Assembly: GCA_948567375.1 (NCBI GenBank)
Contig: OX419755.1
Coordinates: 73,164,944-73,228,943 of the forward strand
Direction: 5' to 3'
DNA length: 64,000 nucleotides
Source of the DNA: Lunularia cruciata
Lineage: Eukaryota; Streptophyta; Marchantiopsida; Lunulariales; Lunulariaceae
Below the pieces are notes generated by a model. It did no database searches. It was not told where the DNA came from and worked only from the letters and a program-made list of their open reading frames with translations. The position numbers and the translations under genes were made by a program. Shown piece by piece: positions 1-10,912 of this stretch (position 1 is the stretch's first letter; each line of letters opens with the position of its first letter).

Positions 1-159
1 GTGGAAATGGAGAATGACCATTGCAAAGAGAGACTTGAATGGAGCTCATACAATGAAGAGGACTATATTGGGGTACTCATGAGAAGGTGGAATCATATCT
101 TGGAGTCTTGTTATATGCAAGATAGAGTGTAGTTTACACAAAGCAGTGAGTTTATATTC

Positions 160-1322
160 AAATATTTTTTGGAGTATTGGATGCTCAGACGTTTAGACAA
201 CTTACTAGAATGGATTTATTATCATTCCAAGCTTTAGTAAATGTTGTACAAAACCACAGAGTATTTAGAAATGCATCTAGAGAAACACACAAACTCCTTT
301 GTGGATATAGGTTGCCCTTGATAGGTTTGGACATCATTGCAATGGGGCAAGTGTGGCAAGAGGGTTAAATTTATGGGGAATCAATGTAGGTTCTATTATG
401 TTGTTTACAAAATGAGTAATGATTGCAAATATTTCTATGTTGGGCAAGGAAGTAAAATGGTTGGATATAGAGGAGAGGTCAAGAATTTCTATAGTTTTTG
501 TGCAAAATGGATTCCATGGGTGTGTGGGTTTAGTGGATGGGACTTTATTCAGATTGTTGCAATGACCCAAAGTAGATGGGGAAATGTACTTTTGTAGGAA
601 GGGATTTTACTCTATTAATGGTCAAGTAGTATGCAAAAATGAGACAAATTATTCATTTTGCAAGAGGTAAGAATTAGTGTTTTGTTCAATGTTGTTGATA
701 ACTATAAAATGATAATATTTATGTATGTAAGGTGCAAATAAGTAACAATGCAAGTATGTTGGGTTCTAGGCACGACATAACATGTATTAAAAGATCACCT
801 ATATGCACTGATTTGAATACAAGGGGAGAGTGTAGTTTGTTTGAGAACCATCAATTTCTGTTAGAGGATTCAGGTTATATTCATATAGCACATTTAGTTC
901 TTTCCTTTAAACAAGCTCGTACACCCAACAAGGCTAATTTTAATAAGTGTCTCACACCCACTAGAGTAGCAAATGAGCATTGTATTGGAATTTTGAAAGC
1001 TAGATGGCATTTGCTCAAAGAAATAAGAAAACAACTAAATGATCCAAGAGAAAATGTAGATATGTGAAGATAGATAATAGTGTGTATTATTCTTCATAAC
1101 TTTCTAAGTAATAGGGCCGATAATTGGGTAGAGGAGGACTTTGATGATTTGGGTTTAGATATAGGAACAAAAGAGCAAAGTGTGGACCAAGTAAACTTTG
1201 AGTGCCATGGAGAGAACCAAGAAGAAACTAGAAATTATGGAATGCAAAAATTTTTGGCCTATATGAGGTCCCTCACAATGCAATATTTATATGACTTCCA
1301 TATCTATGGAATACTTGTATGA
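160..1322 (+). pseudogene. PIF/Harbinger-type DDE transposase relic
   Basis: Broken gene for a DDE transposase of the PIF/Harbinger (HARBI1-like, DDE_Tnp_4) type, which would cut and paste a DNA transposon. Reading across frames, the family blocks appear in order. First comes an N-terminal stretch with LCGYRLPLIGLD. Next is GFHGCVGLVDGT near 510-545, holding the first catalytic Asp. RKGFYSINGQVVCKN follows near 597-645. The second Asp is in GSRHDI near 765-780. RVANEHCIGILKARW near 963-1007 holds the Glu. ILHNFLSNRADNW lies near 1087-1125. A GTAAG at about 667 and an AG near 730 could bound an intron between the first-Asp and second-Asp blocks. Frameshifts near 330-360 and 590 and a stop near 1065 make it non-functional. 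No terminal inverted repeat or target duplication was found. Family call is from motif order only. Confidence 0.72.
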
Positions 1323-2699
1323 ACTTCAATTATGTTGTGATTCAACCAAACTCTTCTATTTATATTTATATACTTTGAGTGATTTGATTCACTTTGAACA
1401 CTCAAGTTATGTACTTTGAGTGGGTTTCTGCCTACTCTTTTATTTATGTACTTTAAGTGAGTTTGATTCACTTGGAATACTTTATGTGTTGAATGAAATA
1501 TTGCACCTGTGCTTTGTCATGCCATTTGTAACATCGCACCTAGATTACTTGGACTCTGGAGTAGTAGTGTTGGTAGTCAGGAGTATTTTGGTAGTTACTC
1601 ATAGACTACTTGTTGGCGGACAGATTTTGTGTTTGGGGTACTAACTACATGGTAGAGCCCACCATCACTTGCACCTTCTGGATTGTAGGGTATGCTGTCA
1701 ATGGGACCATTTGGGTTTGAGACCTAGCTCGAGTCCAAGGAGTATAATTTCAAAGTGCAGCTCCAGAGAGCTCACTTCTCTGATGTTGATCCTTCAAGTT
1801 CTTGGCTATGGTGGACAAAGGCCAGTGAGTGTGACTTGGATCCTCTTAGCTAGAGTAGGTGTGGCTTGACTATAATCAATGCCTAGTTGTTGGTAGATTA
1901 TTGAGTGATAGATCAAGTATTGATCTGATTGAGAGTGATTTGAGTTGTGTAAATGAATTGATTACATCATAAAAGTGAGGTCAAGGTGAAATTGGGTGTA
2001 TGAATTGAGAGTGTTGGTAGTATCTCCAAGACTCGTTAATCGTTGGTAGCTTGTTTGGAGTTCAGGTTTTCCTTGGTGTGCAAAAGCTCATTTGATTGAT
2101 GCAGATTTGGTAGTGAGGTAGACGGTGTGCGGAAGCGTTAGCCAAATTTTGAGCAAAGGGAAGCAATTTTCAAGCAATGGTTGTGATTTTGAGCTCAAGA
2201 GGTGAAAGCAAGACCCATCTAGTGCGAGTTGGGCTCAAAAAGTGAATTGAAGGTGGAGTTAGGAACCCATCCTCGTGAATTTATGATTTGGAGAGTTATT
2301 TCAATTTGGCTCAAGTGGAGAGCTAGTGGAGGATTTGGCAACTTTAGGGATTTATGTCAAATTTTTGCTAGAGTTTATGTCAAATTATGGCCAGATTTGG
2401 AGGAGTTTTTCTCAAGTTAGAGGAGTTTTGCTAAATTTGGAGAGGGTTCAAAGTGGCAAGAAGAAAGGCCTCATTTGGCTAAATTTTGGCATTCAGAGGC
2501 TTTAAGGCATAGGGCTATGGGTTATGAGAGGCTACAAAGGCCTAGAAGAGCCAACAAGCCAACTTGTTGGCGTAAGGCTAGCTATTTTAAGTAGATTTTG
2601 GTCATTGTTTGGCAAAATCTACCCACCCTACTAGATTGTGCGCAATAGGGTTTGAGTCCTAGATCTCTAGTTCCTAGATTGGTGCCCTAGCCAACTGGA
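1323..2699. other. Unassigned AT-rich stretch, no gene seen
   Basis: No recognisable coding motif. At 1370-1490 a short phrase (tactttgagtg and variants) recurs three or four times at 45-65 bp spacing, giving a loose tandem repeat. From about 1640 to 2690 the sequence is unique within the window. It could be the 3' flank of the transposase relic or an older decayed element. It ends abruptly where the A1 LTR begins. Confidence 0.5.
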
Positions 2700-3303
2700 T
2701 GTGTGTGGTATTGTGATATTTAGCTTGGTATTACAAGTACTTGAGAGATATTATTTATATAAAGATAAAGGATGGTTCTACATTAGTCATGATTAGCTAG
2801 AGTTAGTCATAGCTAAGATAGAGTGGACCTTACTTTAGAGGAGGTAGAAAAGATGAGTACCACTATTTTGGATTCTATTGTGTTGACTTGGTATTATTCC
2901 TAGGTGTTTGGCTTTGAGGAAAGAGTTGAGAACTCTTGGGCCCGCAAGCCTTTTTGTTTTGAATTCTTCTATAGTCCAAGGATAGCCCATGTGAAGAAAT
3001 CCTTGACTTAGTGGTTGGGTCAAGATAAGATCACATGCTAGTGGAATATGCCCATGTGATTGGTAACGTTGGTGCTTAACTATTTCACAAGTATATAAAC
3101 AAGGGGTGAGAAAGTACTCATTATCCTTTCATTTTCAACTATCTCTCTCTCATTGAGTTCACTAGTGAGCAATGTCTTGAGTCTTGGAGTGTTAGCCTTG
3201 GAGGAGTATGATGGAGTTGGGGTTCCTTGCCTTCTTAGTCCATGGTGCGTTACCATAATAGCCATCAGAGGTTCATCCTGAGTGAGAGACATGCCGGCTC
3301 ACA
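2700..3303 (+). repeat. A1 5' LTR (5'-truncated)
   Basis: Aligns to the 679-bp family A LTR from about base 20 (tgtgtggtattgtg) to its end at ccggctcaca. It is about 604 bp long because the 5' terminus and a block around the ttgactttacttgac segment are missing. The PBS follows as tctttggttccgtttccg, with more mismatches than in A2. Confidence 0.88.
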
Positions 3304-4162
3304 TCTTTGGTTCCGTTTCCGTGACCTCTTTAGAAGGCAAGATAATGTTCAGTGTTCAATTCTACATTAGACAGAAGGAGGTTATGAGAGCTCACTTGGA
3401 GAGAATATTAGGAGAGGAGAGGGCTGAACTTATGTTAGAGAACCAAGATCCATTTGTATACCATGTAGTTCATTATGATGTCTTTGAAGTGATTTTGTAT
3501 ATCTTGTACACATGAGAGAATTTGGAGAGAGTGTGTGAGGTGGATTGCAGATTTTGGGGATTAAGGTGATTTTGGGCAAAATCTCAAGTTTGAGATCTGG
3601 ACTTGAAATTTCTACACATAATAGCTTGGGTTATCTGTCAGTTAACACAATTGAAATTATTGTGAGAGCTACTATGTGCACTGGGTTAGAATTTTTGAAA
3701 GTTGATAGGGTAAACTACTCCCGCAACTGCATGCTCTCTAGAAAATTGTACAGAGTCTACTATTTCTTCAATTTTTAGTGAATTGTCCTGAAAATTTCCA
3801 AGAAAATTTAGTGCATTTTATCCTACTTGCTGCCATAAAAATTAGAGAGAGATCATTCTTGCGCAATGAGTTATGAGTTTTTGAAGTGAAGGGGGTGGTT
3901 TTCAAACCAAATCTGAAATATGTGTGCTGAATAGAAAAATGTCTAGGCCAAATGGCTAAATAAAAAGATCTGAAACTTTGCACTGAGGGACACCCTAGAG
4001 TTGTGATCACGTGTGAAAAATTTCAGAGGACTATCATATACTAATTGAGAGATTTGAGTGAAATTGTGAGGAAATGTCAATTCTGTAGAGTTGAGATCTC
4101 ATGCATGAGGAGTTTGAGAGCAACAAAAAGCATGTTTGAGTGTTTAGATTCATCTTGGGAAC

Positions 4163-4564
4163 ATGGAGGGTCACAAAGAGTGGAAATTGAGACTATGCAA
4201 GGTTCCCCAAGGGTTTGAGGTGATTTTAGGGGTGGATTTGAGGAAAAGAGAGTTTACAATAGAATTTGAAGAGAGTGTTGAGAGGATCCAAAAACCTATA
4301 CCACTTGGAGGAAAGAGTGAATCTAAGTGCTTTCTATGTAGAGAGAAGGGACATAAGGCAAGTTCATGTCCATTGACCTTTGAGAGCAAGAGATTGAGGG
4401 AAAGGAGAGGTTTACTTGACTTGGGTTTGCATGTTGGACCTTCTTCACCAAGATCTAAGACCAAGGAGTTGTGTGAGGTTTGTGGAGTTGAAGGACTTCC
4501 AAAAGGACATGAGTGTAGTGGAGTAAAATCACTTTTGGAAAACTTGGTGAAGGATCCTGGATAG
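4163..4564 (+). CDS. A1 ORF1, zinc-knuckle protein
   Basis: A 133-residue ORF upstream of gag-pol. It starts at the ATG in aacATGGAGGG, which is conserved in the other A copies. It contains a CCHC knuckle (C-X2-C-X4-H-X4-C, reading CFLCREKGHKASSC) and a second Cys/His cluster, CEVCGVEGLPKGHEC. Compared with A2 it is 24 residues shorter at the C-terminus because GGATAG reads as a stop where A2 has GGAGAG. It also lacks four residues (LGGR) in the middle. Such a knuckle normally binds nucleic acid. The role of this extra ORF is unknown. Tat/Ogre-type elements are known for additional ORFs 5' of gag. Confidence 0.6.
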   Translation: MEGHKEWKLRLCKVPQGFEVILGVDLRKREFTIEFEESVERIQKPIPLGGKSESKCFLCREKGHKASSCPLTFESKRLRERRGLLDLGLHVGPSSPRSKTKELCEVCGVEGLPKGHECSGVKSLLENLVKDPG

Positions 4565-4847
4565 AGTCTTAGTATAGCTATAGAAATACTACCACCTTCA
4601 TCAGCTAGTTCTCAAGATTAGTGATGGAGATAATCTTTCAACTTATGGATAAACTATCCATGAGGGTTTGATTAATATGCACTCTAGGATTTGATGTTGC
4701 TATAGAAATCTTGGAGTAACCTAAGCCTTTTGTGTTCCCTAGGGTGGATTACTCTCAAATGGTGTTAGTCATGTACATACTCTATTAGTTATGGAGTGAG
4801 AGAAAAGAAAAATAAATTGAGGGAAAGAAAGATAGTGAGAGGTTAAG

Positions 4848-7266
4848 ATGAGGAAACTTCTGGTTTTCTTTAGCAAGGATGGAGAAGATGTGGAGGCCTT
4901 TGTGAGAGACTTCAAGAGAGCTTGCATAGGAAACAATGAGAGGAGGAAGAATGAGTGGGCCTCATTATTACTAGATTTCTTTGAGGATGCAACAGTTACA
5001 TGGTATGAGTCAAAATACCAAAAGAGAGAGAGGAGAGATGGGGAAGAGGAGTCTTGGGAGACTTTGACTTCAGCACTCATTGAGAACTTTCTTCTTGATG
5101 AGAGTTATGAGAGATTGATGAGTGAGGTTACATTTCTCAAGCAAGGAGATGGAGAGAAAGTGAGAGTCTATGTGGAAAGAGTGGAAAAGTTAGAGTCCAG
5201 ATTTTGCATAGTGTTGAGGAAAGGTGGAGATGATGTGGAGACTAATATGATTGGCATAGGGGCCATGCTCACCAAGAATTCTGTGGGAGGATTGGGACCA
5301 CAAATTAGAATCAAGGTGAGATATGAGAAACCTTCTTCCAAGGTTGAAGCTATCAAGATCGCAATTTGTATGGAGGAGAGTTTGGTAGGGGATGAGAGTG
5401 ATTTGGTGGTGAAGAAGGTTGTGCATCCTCCTCAAGGCTACAAGTATGGTGGAACTTCTGATACTTTGGTGGTAAGGGTTGCATCTCAAGTAGTAGTTGC
5501 TCCAGTTCTTGCACCTCCACCAAAAGATCCACTTCAAACCATCAGAGAACAACTTGCGGATCTCAAGATCAATGTGGTGCAACTATGGGAGAAGAAAGAG
5601 GTGGATCAGAATGTAGAGAGAGAGCCTAGGAGTTATGGAAACTATCCATATAGAGGAGGTCAACCAACCAACAATTTCAATGATAGAAATTGTTTTGGTT
5701 GTGGAAGAAGAGGCCATATCCAAAGGAATTGCCCAAATTCCACTTACCATGGAGGAAGGAGTTATGAGGGAGCCAATAGAGGGAAAGAGGGAGGTAGTGA
5801 AACCCAAGTGGCTCCTAATCCAAACAAAGGTAAGGGGATAGCATCCATAGATGTGGTTGAGAGCAAGTATGAGAAGGGAGAGTGCTCAAACTCCAAGGGT
5901 CTTAATTTGGAGCTTTTGGCACAAGAGAAGAAGAGAGCTCATTTTGTAGAGGATGTTCACTCTTCTCAAGGATTTACTCCAAGCAAGGATACTCATATGT
6001 CTACTAGGAACACTTGCACCTCAACACCATCAACAACAAAGAGTTCAAGGAAGAAGTTGGGGATGGAGGACTTCTTGATCTCAAAGCAACAATGGAACTA
6101 CAATGTGTTGGAGGATGTTGGTAGTCACAAGGCTAACATCACAGTGGGCCAATTGATTGCTTTGAACCCTACCTTGAGAAAGGAGCTTAGAGGTGGTTTG
6201 AGTTCTACAAGGAGCAAGAGGAAGAAGGAAAAAGCTCCAGTATCAATGGGGGTGGTGGATGCCAAGCCAGCACCATGGAAGGCTTGTGAATATGCCTCCA
6301 AGATTGATGTGAGAGTGAATGGTCACAACATCAAGGATGCATTGGTTGATGGAGGATCAGTAGTGAATGCCATGTTAGAAAGGTTGAAGAAAAAGTTGGG
6401 TATGATACCCTCAAGACCTTCAACATTTGTGGTGAGCATGGCAAACAAGCAACAAGTTCGACCAATAGGGGTGATGGATAAAGTGGTAGTTTCAGTTATG
6501 GGAGTTCAAAATCTCATGACTTTCCAAGTCTTGAAGGATTCAAGCTATGACTTACTTCTTGGAAGGCCATCGTTGAGAGCAGCATGCACAATTGATAGAT
6601 GGCACAAAGGGTACTTGAGGATTGGACCATCAAACCATAGGGTCATAGTTCTTGTGACTAACACCACCAACACTTCACATTCAGATACACCATCTTCTGA
6701 TTGTTGGGAATCAGATTCTGAAGAAAGAGCTTCAGGCGTGGACACAAGCATGGAAGAGGAGACTTCCACGGAGGAAGATGAATCTGAATCTGATTCACAT
6801 GTGTATCTCTTGTGTGCTATGGATTTTTCACTTAAGCTAGAGGTTTTGAAGGACCCAGATAAATCACCATTGACACTTGAGGAGGCAGAGAGAAGGTTAG
6901 CTCCCCTCAAGTATGGCCCAAATGTTACCAAGGAGGAGAAGGTGAGATTTGAGGAGATTTTCCGCAAGTTCATCCATGTGTTTGCTTTTAGTTACAAGGA
7001 TTTGAAGGAAGTCACCTTGGAGGAGCACAAGATAGAGGTGGAGTCACATGCAAGACCAATCCACCAAAAGCAATGTCGCATTAGCCCACCAATATCTTTG
7101 GTTGTGAAGGAGGAGATTGATAAGCTCAAGGGGGCCAGATTTATCTTTGAGGTGGAGAATTCAGAATGGGTATCTCCAATTGTCATTGTGAAGAAAAAGA
7201 ATGGCAAGCTTTGGGTATGTGTGGATTACAAGAAGCTCAATGCTGTTACTAAGAAAGACTACTACC
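4848..7266 (+). pseudogene. A1 gag-pol, truncated in RT
   Basis: The reading frame is open from ATG 4848 for about 806 codons and then runs into C1 sequence, stopping at 7319. It covers the gag capsid-like region, a CCHC knuckle (CFGCGRRGHIQRNC), the aspartic protease (ALVDGGSVVNAM) and the first part of RT (WVSPIVIVKKKNGKL...). It lacks the RT catalytic FIDDF block, RNase H and integrase. Many residues differ from A2, but no internal stop is present, so decay is mainly by truncation. Confidence 0.88.
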
Positions 7267-7817
7267 TATGGTACCCACATTTTTGTTTTTTTCAAAAATG
7301 GAGAAGAAGAAGTGTATAAAGAAGTTGGATTGCGCCTGTATGGCCGAAGAAGGCAAAGAAAAGAGTCTTTGGGATGAAACCCGAGGTAAAGTGGCTTCGG
7401 GTCATAAGGCGAAGTACTCGGATTTGCCCTGTCAGCATACAACCCAAAGTAAGAAGTCTTCCTATCAGGGGGAGCTCAACCCGAGGCAAAGATAGTGTAA
7501 CAACCTCTCTTTGGGGCGAGAAATTAAAGAAGGGACCATTCAAAACCGGCGGGCCCATACACGTGAAGTACAATTGAAAGTGACAGGCGCATGCAAGAGG
7601 TGTGATTTCTTGGTAGAAACTCAAATTGAAGAAAGACAAAGAAGGTGCGACTCTATAAAAATTGGGCTAACAACAAAGCAATGTCAAGCAATTTTCCTTT
7701 GCCGTTGAGAAGTAGTCCTGCAGGTGATCGAGGGAAGGGAAGTAGAGTTGAAGACGTGCTAGTTGTAGAGGAGAATTCGAGAAAGTGAACTCGAGAGACA
7801 ATGAGGAAGCAGGAAAG

Positions 7818-10248
7818 ATGGGAGGAGGAAAGAAGAACTCCAAATTCACAGTGAGAAATCATGCAATTTGGAGGTTAGATGTGATTGCCAGAATTGAACT
7901 CTTGAGCCAACTTTGGATCACGTTCTTGGCGTGGAACTAGAATGTGAGTTTTCCAGGTTTCATGACGGAGATAATCAAGAGTAAGTGTCTTGATGGCCCT
8001 GGAGAAGAGAAAATCTGGCTCGCTGGATAGAGTCGGATTGGAGATTAGTGCTTGGGAGAGAGGCAGGCGCGGAGCAGGGTGCCACATTCTTGGGGAAGGG
8101 AGAAGTAGTAGAAGAAACCCAAGAAGTGAGGGATGCTTTCTCTTCAAAGAGAACAAAGAATGGGTATAAAGTTGAGAGTTACAAAGATCCAGTGAAGAGA
8201 AGGATCGTGAGTGCTCTCATGTCAATCTTGAAGCCGGAAAGAACGACTTATGTGATGAAACACCAAGCGGTGTTCTTCCATAAGATGTTTGCAAGAGAAC
8301 CTATCAATTGGGCAAGGTGCTTCCATAGGAGAACGAGACAGATGGTGTGGAATTTGCGGGATAAGTTGCCTCCACACTACATTGTGCCATTTGTAACACA
8401 TTTCTACCTTGGGTTGAATTTGCTCAATTTGGCGGAGCGCAGTAGAATGGTGTCTCACTTCCATCCCAACTTGAGAAGAGAAGTCGATGCGAAGGAGCAG
8501 CAATACATTCTTCAAATTTGAAGCACGGATGAGTACTATGCGAAGACGGGCAAGAGCGTGGAGATAGAGGTGAGTACTCCAAAGTCAAAGAAGCAGAGTC
8601 GGCAAGGAAAAGCCGAAGATAAGACAAGACCTTGGAAGACCAAGAGAGGAAACCCGAGGAGAGGCATGGTGGTGATCGCATCAGAAGACGAAGACTTGAA
8701 AGGCGAAGCCGAGTGCAAGTCCAAAGACTCAGAACACGAGGAGGGACCAGAGCTCATGCTACAAAGTGGAGATATGAGTAGCAATAGTGATGAAGGTGGA
8801 GAGATGATGTCGGTGCCTATTGCAGAAGAAGAAGAAGAAGAAGAATTTTGGGTGGAGCTCAAAGAAGAACATAATGCAAAGTTAGAGGACGAGATACCCG
8901 AGCCAGAGGAGAAGAAGTTTACGATTCAGAGAGGAGTTTGGTCAAGACGCAAGGCAAAGTGTGAAGCGAGTCTGAGTAAGGCAAAGGAAGAAGCGAATGC
9001 TAGCTCGGGGAGTGAAGTGTCTATTCCAATATGATGACTATAGAGAAGAAGGCAAGTATCGGGTGAAGAAGAAGTAAGGAAGGAGATTTCTACGCAGGAG
9101 GAAGTAGTTGCAAGTGATGGAGTGGAGTACCTGCAAGAAATTGTGTGCACGTTGTTGGTGAAGTTGGAGCACAAGAAGAAGGAAATGCAATCAACATGTC
9201 CGAAGGTGAAGATTGTGTTGCAAGTATTGGCGAGATTGGGAGAAGAGAACTCGGAGTTGAAGAAGAGTATAACCCGAGGCGAGGAGGAAAGGGAAGTACT
9301 ACGAGGGGAGGCAGTAGTACAAAATCAAGTTATTGAGGACTTGAAGAGAGAAGCGAGGTATAGAGAAGAACTTGTGAAGAAGAGTGACATAGCAAGGGAA
9401 AGACAGGTGGCATAATATGAAATCTTGAAGCAACAGGTTGCTGATTCAAGACTAGAAATCATCCATGCTATGGTGAGGGTAGCAGCAAAGGAACAAGAAC
9501 TTGATAGAGTGATGGAGAGTGTAGAAGAGAAGAAGCAACTGTGGCAGCGGGAGTTGACAGTGAGATATAGGGAAGAAGAGCGATTACAAGAGTTACTCGT
9601 AATCAGGAGGAGAAGATTGTGCAGAAGGAGAAGGAGAAGGAAACAGTGAAAGCCGAGTTTGAGGTAGAGTTGGCAATGTACAGAGAAGATTGGCTTGCAG
9701 ATCAAGAATGTGAGAGAAGAATGAGACTTGAGCCATTGAAGGAGATCGTAATCAAGATGAATGCAATGTTGAGTATAGAGGCCAGTATTCGTATTGAAGA
9801 GACGAGGCTGCACGAGTTGAAGTTGTTGGTGTAGGAGACGAGGAGGAGACAGGCAAAGGATACAGATTTGAACACGTTGTTGATTAGTCTCAGGACTCAT
9901 GTAGATAGGAAGATATTGGAAGTCAAAGACAATATCACGATTAGATTAGATCTAGTGAAATTAGAGATAGATATACTTTAGAAGGACATTAGAGCTAAAC
10001 GCAAAGTAGATGAAGTAGGAGTGCATATGTCTTTGGAGTTACCATTGGAGACATTAGAGAAGAGTGGGTCAGCAGATAAAGAGTTAGATAGATTACCCAT
10101 TAGTGAAATTTCAGATCAGGAAAGAGAACTGTTAGATCTGGTAGGAGATGTAGGAGTTATGAAACCCGAGGACAGAGTAGTAGGAAGTACAATTACGTCG
10201 GGATCGGGTTTGAAAGCCAAAGAAGAAGTAGACATCGGATCAGATTAG
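7818..10248 (+). pseudogene. C1 large ORF (globular + acidic + coiled-coil protein), broken
   Basis: Homologous by eye to the ORF at 48551-50925. The start is ATG 7818 (MGGGKKNSK). The N-terminal block has ARIELLSQLWITFLAWN. It is followed by GYKVESYKDPVKRRIV and REPINWARCFHRRTRQMV, then PPHYIVPFVTHFYLGLNLL. After a TGA at 8519-8521 the same frame continues through a basic and then strongly acidic region, with a run of Glu near 8827-8850, to 9034. Coiled-coil segments follow at 9122-9840, rich in Glu, Lys, Leu and Arg (QLWQRELTVRYREEERLQEL). The C-terminus LETLEKSGSADKELD...EEVDIGSD ends at 10248. A TAG after LAWN, the TGA, further stops and frame changes disable it. I do not recognise the family. 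No pol, protease or integrase motif is present. Confidence 0.6.
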
Positions 10249-10366
10249 AAACCGATTTGAGATTTGAATAGGTAGATATGAAGAGGTGCATTGCCATTTT
10301 GGATCTATAGGTTTGTAGAGTCATTAGGAAGATGTGCATTAGGAAGATAATTGTCAATTGCTTCAC

Positions 10367-10374
10367 TATTTAAG
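10367..10374 (+). promoter_or_regulatory. C1 TATA-like box
   Basis: TATTTAAG about 120 bp after the ORF stop. It is conserved at the same relative place in C3 (51060-51067) and nearly so in C2 (24902-24909, TACTTAAG). The A-rich agataaagc follows some 55 bp later. The position, with several hundred bases to the element end, fits a U3/R boundary in a long LTR. Confidence 0.45.
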
Positions 10375-10890
10375 AGTGGCATTTGCAATCATGTTGTTTA
10401 GTGCTCATTATTTTTGAGAATAGATAAAGCAAAGTGCTATGAAGTAATGCTCATCACTGGAGCTTGATTTCGAGTATCAGCTTTGGAATTGTGTTTGTGC
10501 ATGTTTGGAGAATTTTGACGTGCAAGTCAGTGTGCTTGTTGGATGTTAGATTCCATAGCCTTGATCTTCATTTTGTGTGTTTGATCCTGAGTGAAGTGCA
10601 ATCGGAGCAATGCCTTGACAGATCTGAGAGGAATTGTAGTGTTGGTAGTATTTTTCATTTGTGAGTGCAGTGCGAGGTTGATGTGAAGCAATTTTGATCA
10701 AGGAAGTTGTGCCTTAAGTGGAGGGGTGGAACATAATTCTGAGGCAAAGTTGTTTTGCAATGAAGTGCCATTTTCAGGAGAGCCTGAATCATCCCAATCA
10801 AGATTGCTTGGAAAGATTTGATGGAGTTGTGATTATGGAGTGTTAATTTGTGACAAGACTGCAAATCAGTGCTTGTTACTCTCTTCTGGG

Positions 10891-10912
10891 ACTAGCCATA
10901 TGATCTAGATGT
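10891..10912 (+). repeat. 22-bp templated filler at the C1/B junction
   Basis: actagccatatgatctagat plus gt repeats the sequence found just downstream in B's LTR (tagccatatgatctaaatgt). It sits between the broken end of C1 and B's LTR, which has lost its first seven bases (TGTAATA). This looks like end-joining repair that copied a nearby template. Confidence 0.55.

Larger units (their letters stand above)
2700..7266 (+). mobile_element. A1: truncated family A Ty3/gypsy retrotransposon
   Basis: 5' part of a family A element: LTR, leader, zinc-knuckle ORF, gag, protease and the start of RT. It stops at 7266 (...actacc), where the C1 terminus starts. It is the most diverged of the larger A copies. 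Its LTR lacks about 19 bp at the 5' end and about 70 bp in the middle relative to A2, and substitutions are scattered throughout. The missing RT-to-3' LTR part is not adjacent. A minus-strand fragment at 62554-63423 begins, in element orientation, at the same six bases where A1 stops. Confidence 0.9.
7267..10890 (+). mobile_element. C1: family C LTR-like element, 3' end missing
   Basis: Begins TATGGTACCCACATTTTT, matching the TGTGGTGCCCACA start of C3 and the TGTGGTACTCACA start of C2 with one change in the terminal TGT. It contains the large broken ORF, a TATA-like TATTTAAG at 10367 and the conserved R/U5-like tail up to cttctggg. About 150 bp present at the end of C2 and C3 are missing, replaced by a short filler and B's LTR. 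It was inserted in A1 pol. The bases just before it, ctacc, would be the expected 5-bp duplication, but the right-hand copy is not here. Confidence 0.75.

Noticed and set aside
1370-1490. Satellite DNA or centromeric repeat at the left edge
   Set aside because: Only three or four short, degenerate copies of a tactttgagtg phrase are present, with no regular long period.
4163-4564. ORF1 zinc-knuckle protein as a host gene
   Set aside because: It is found at the same position within every family A copy that retains the region, so it belongs to the element.
7267-10890. Family C as a Helitron or TIR DNA transposon
   Set aside because: The ends are TG...CA with 5-bp duplications. There is no CTRR end or AT target site as in Helitrons, and terminal inverted repeats beyond the first four bases are absent.
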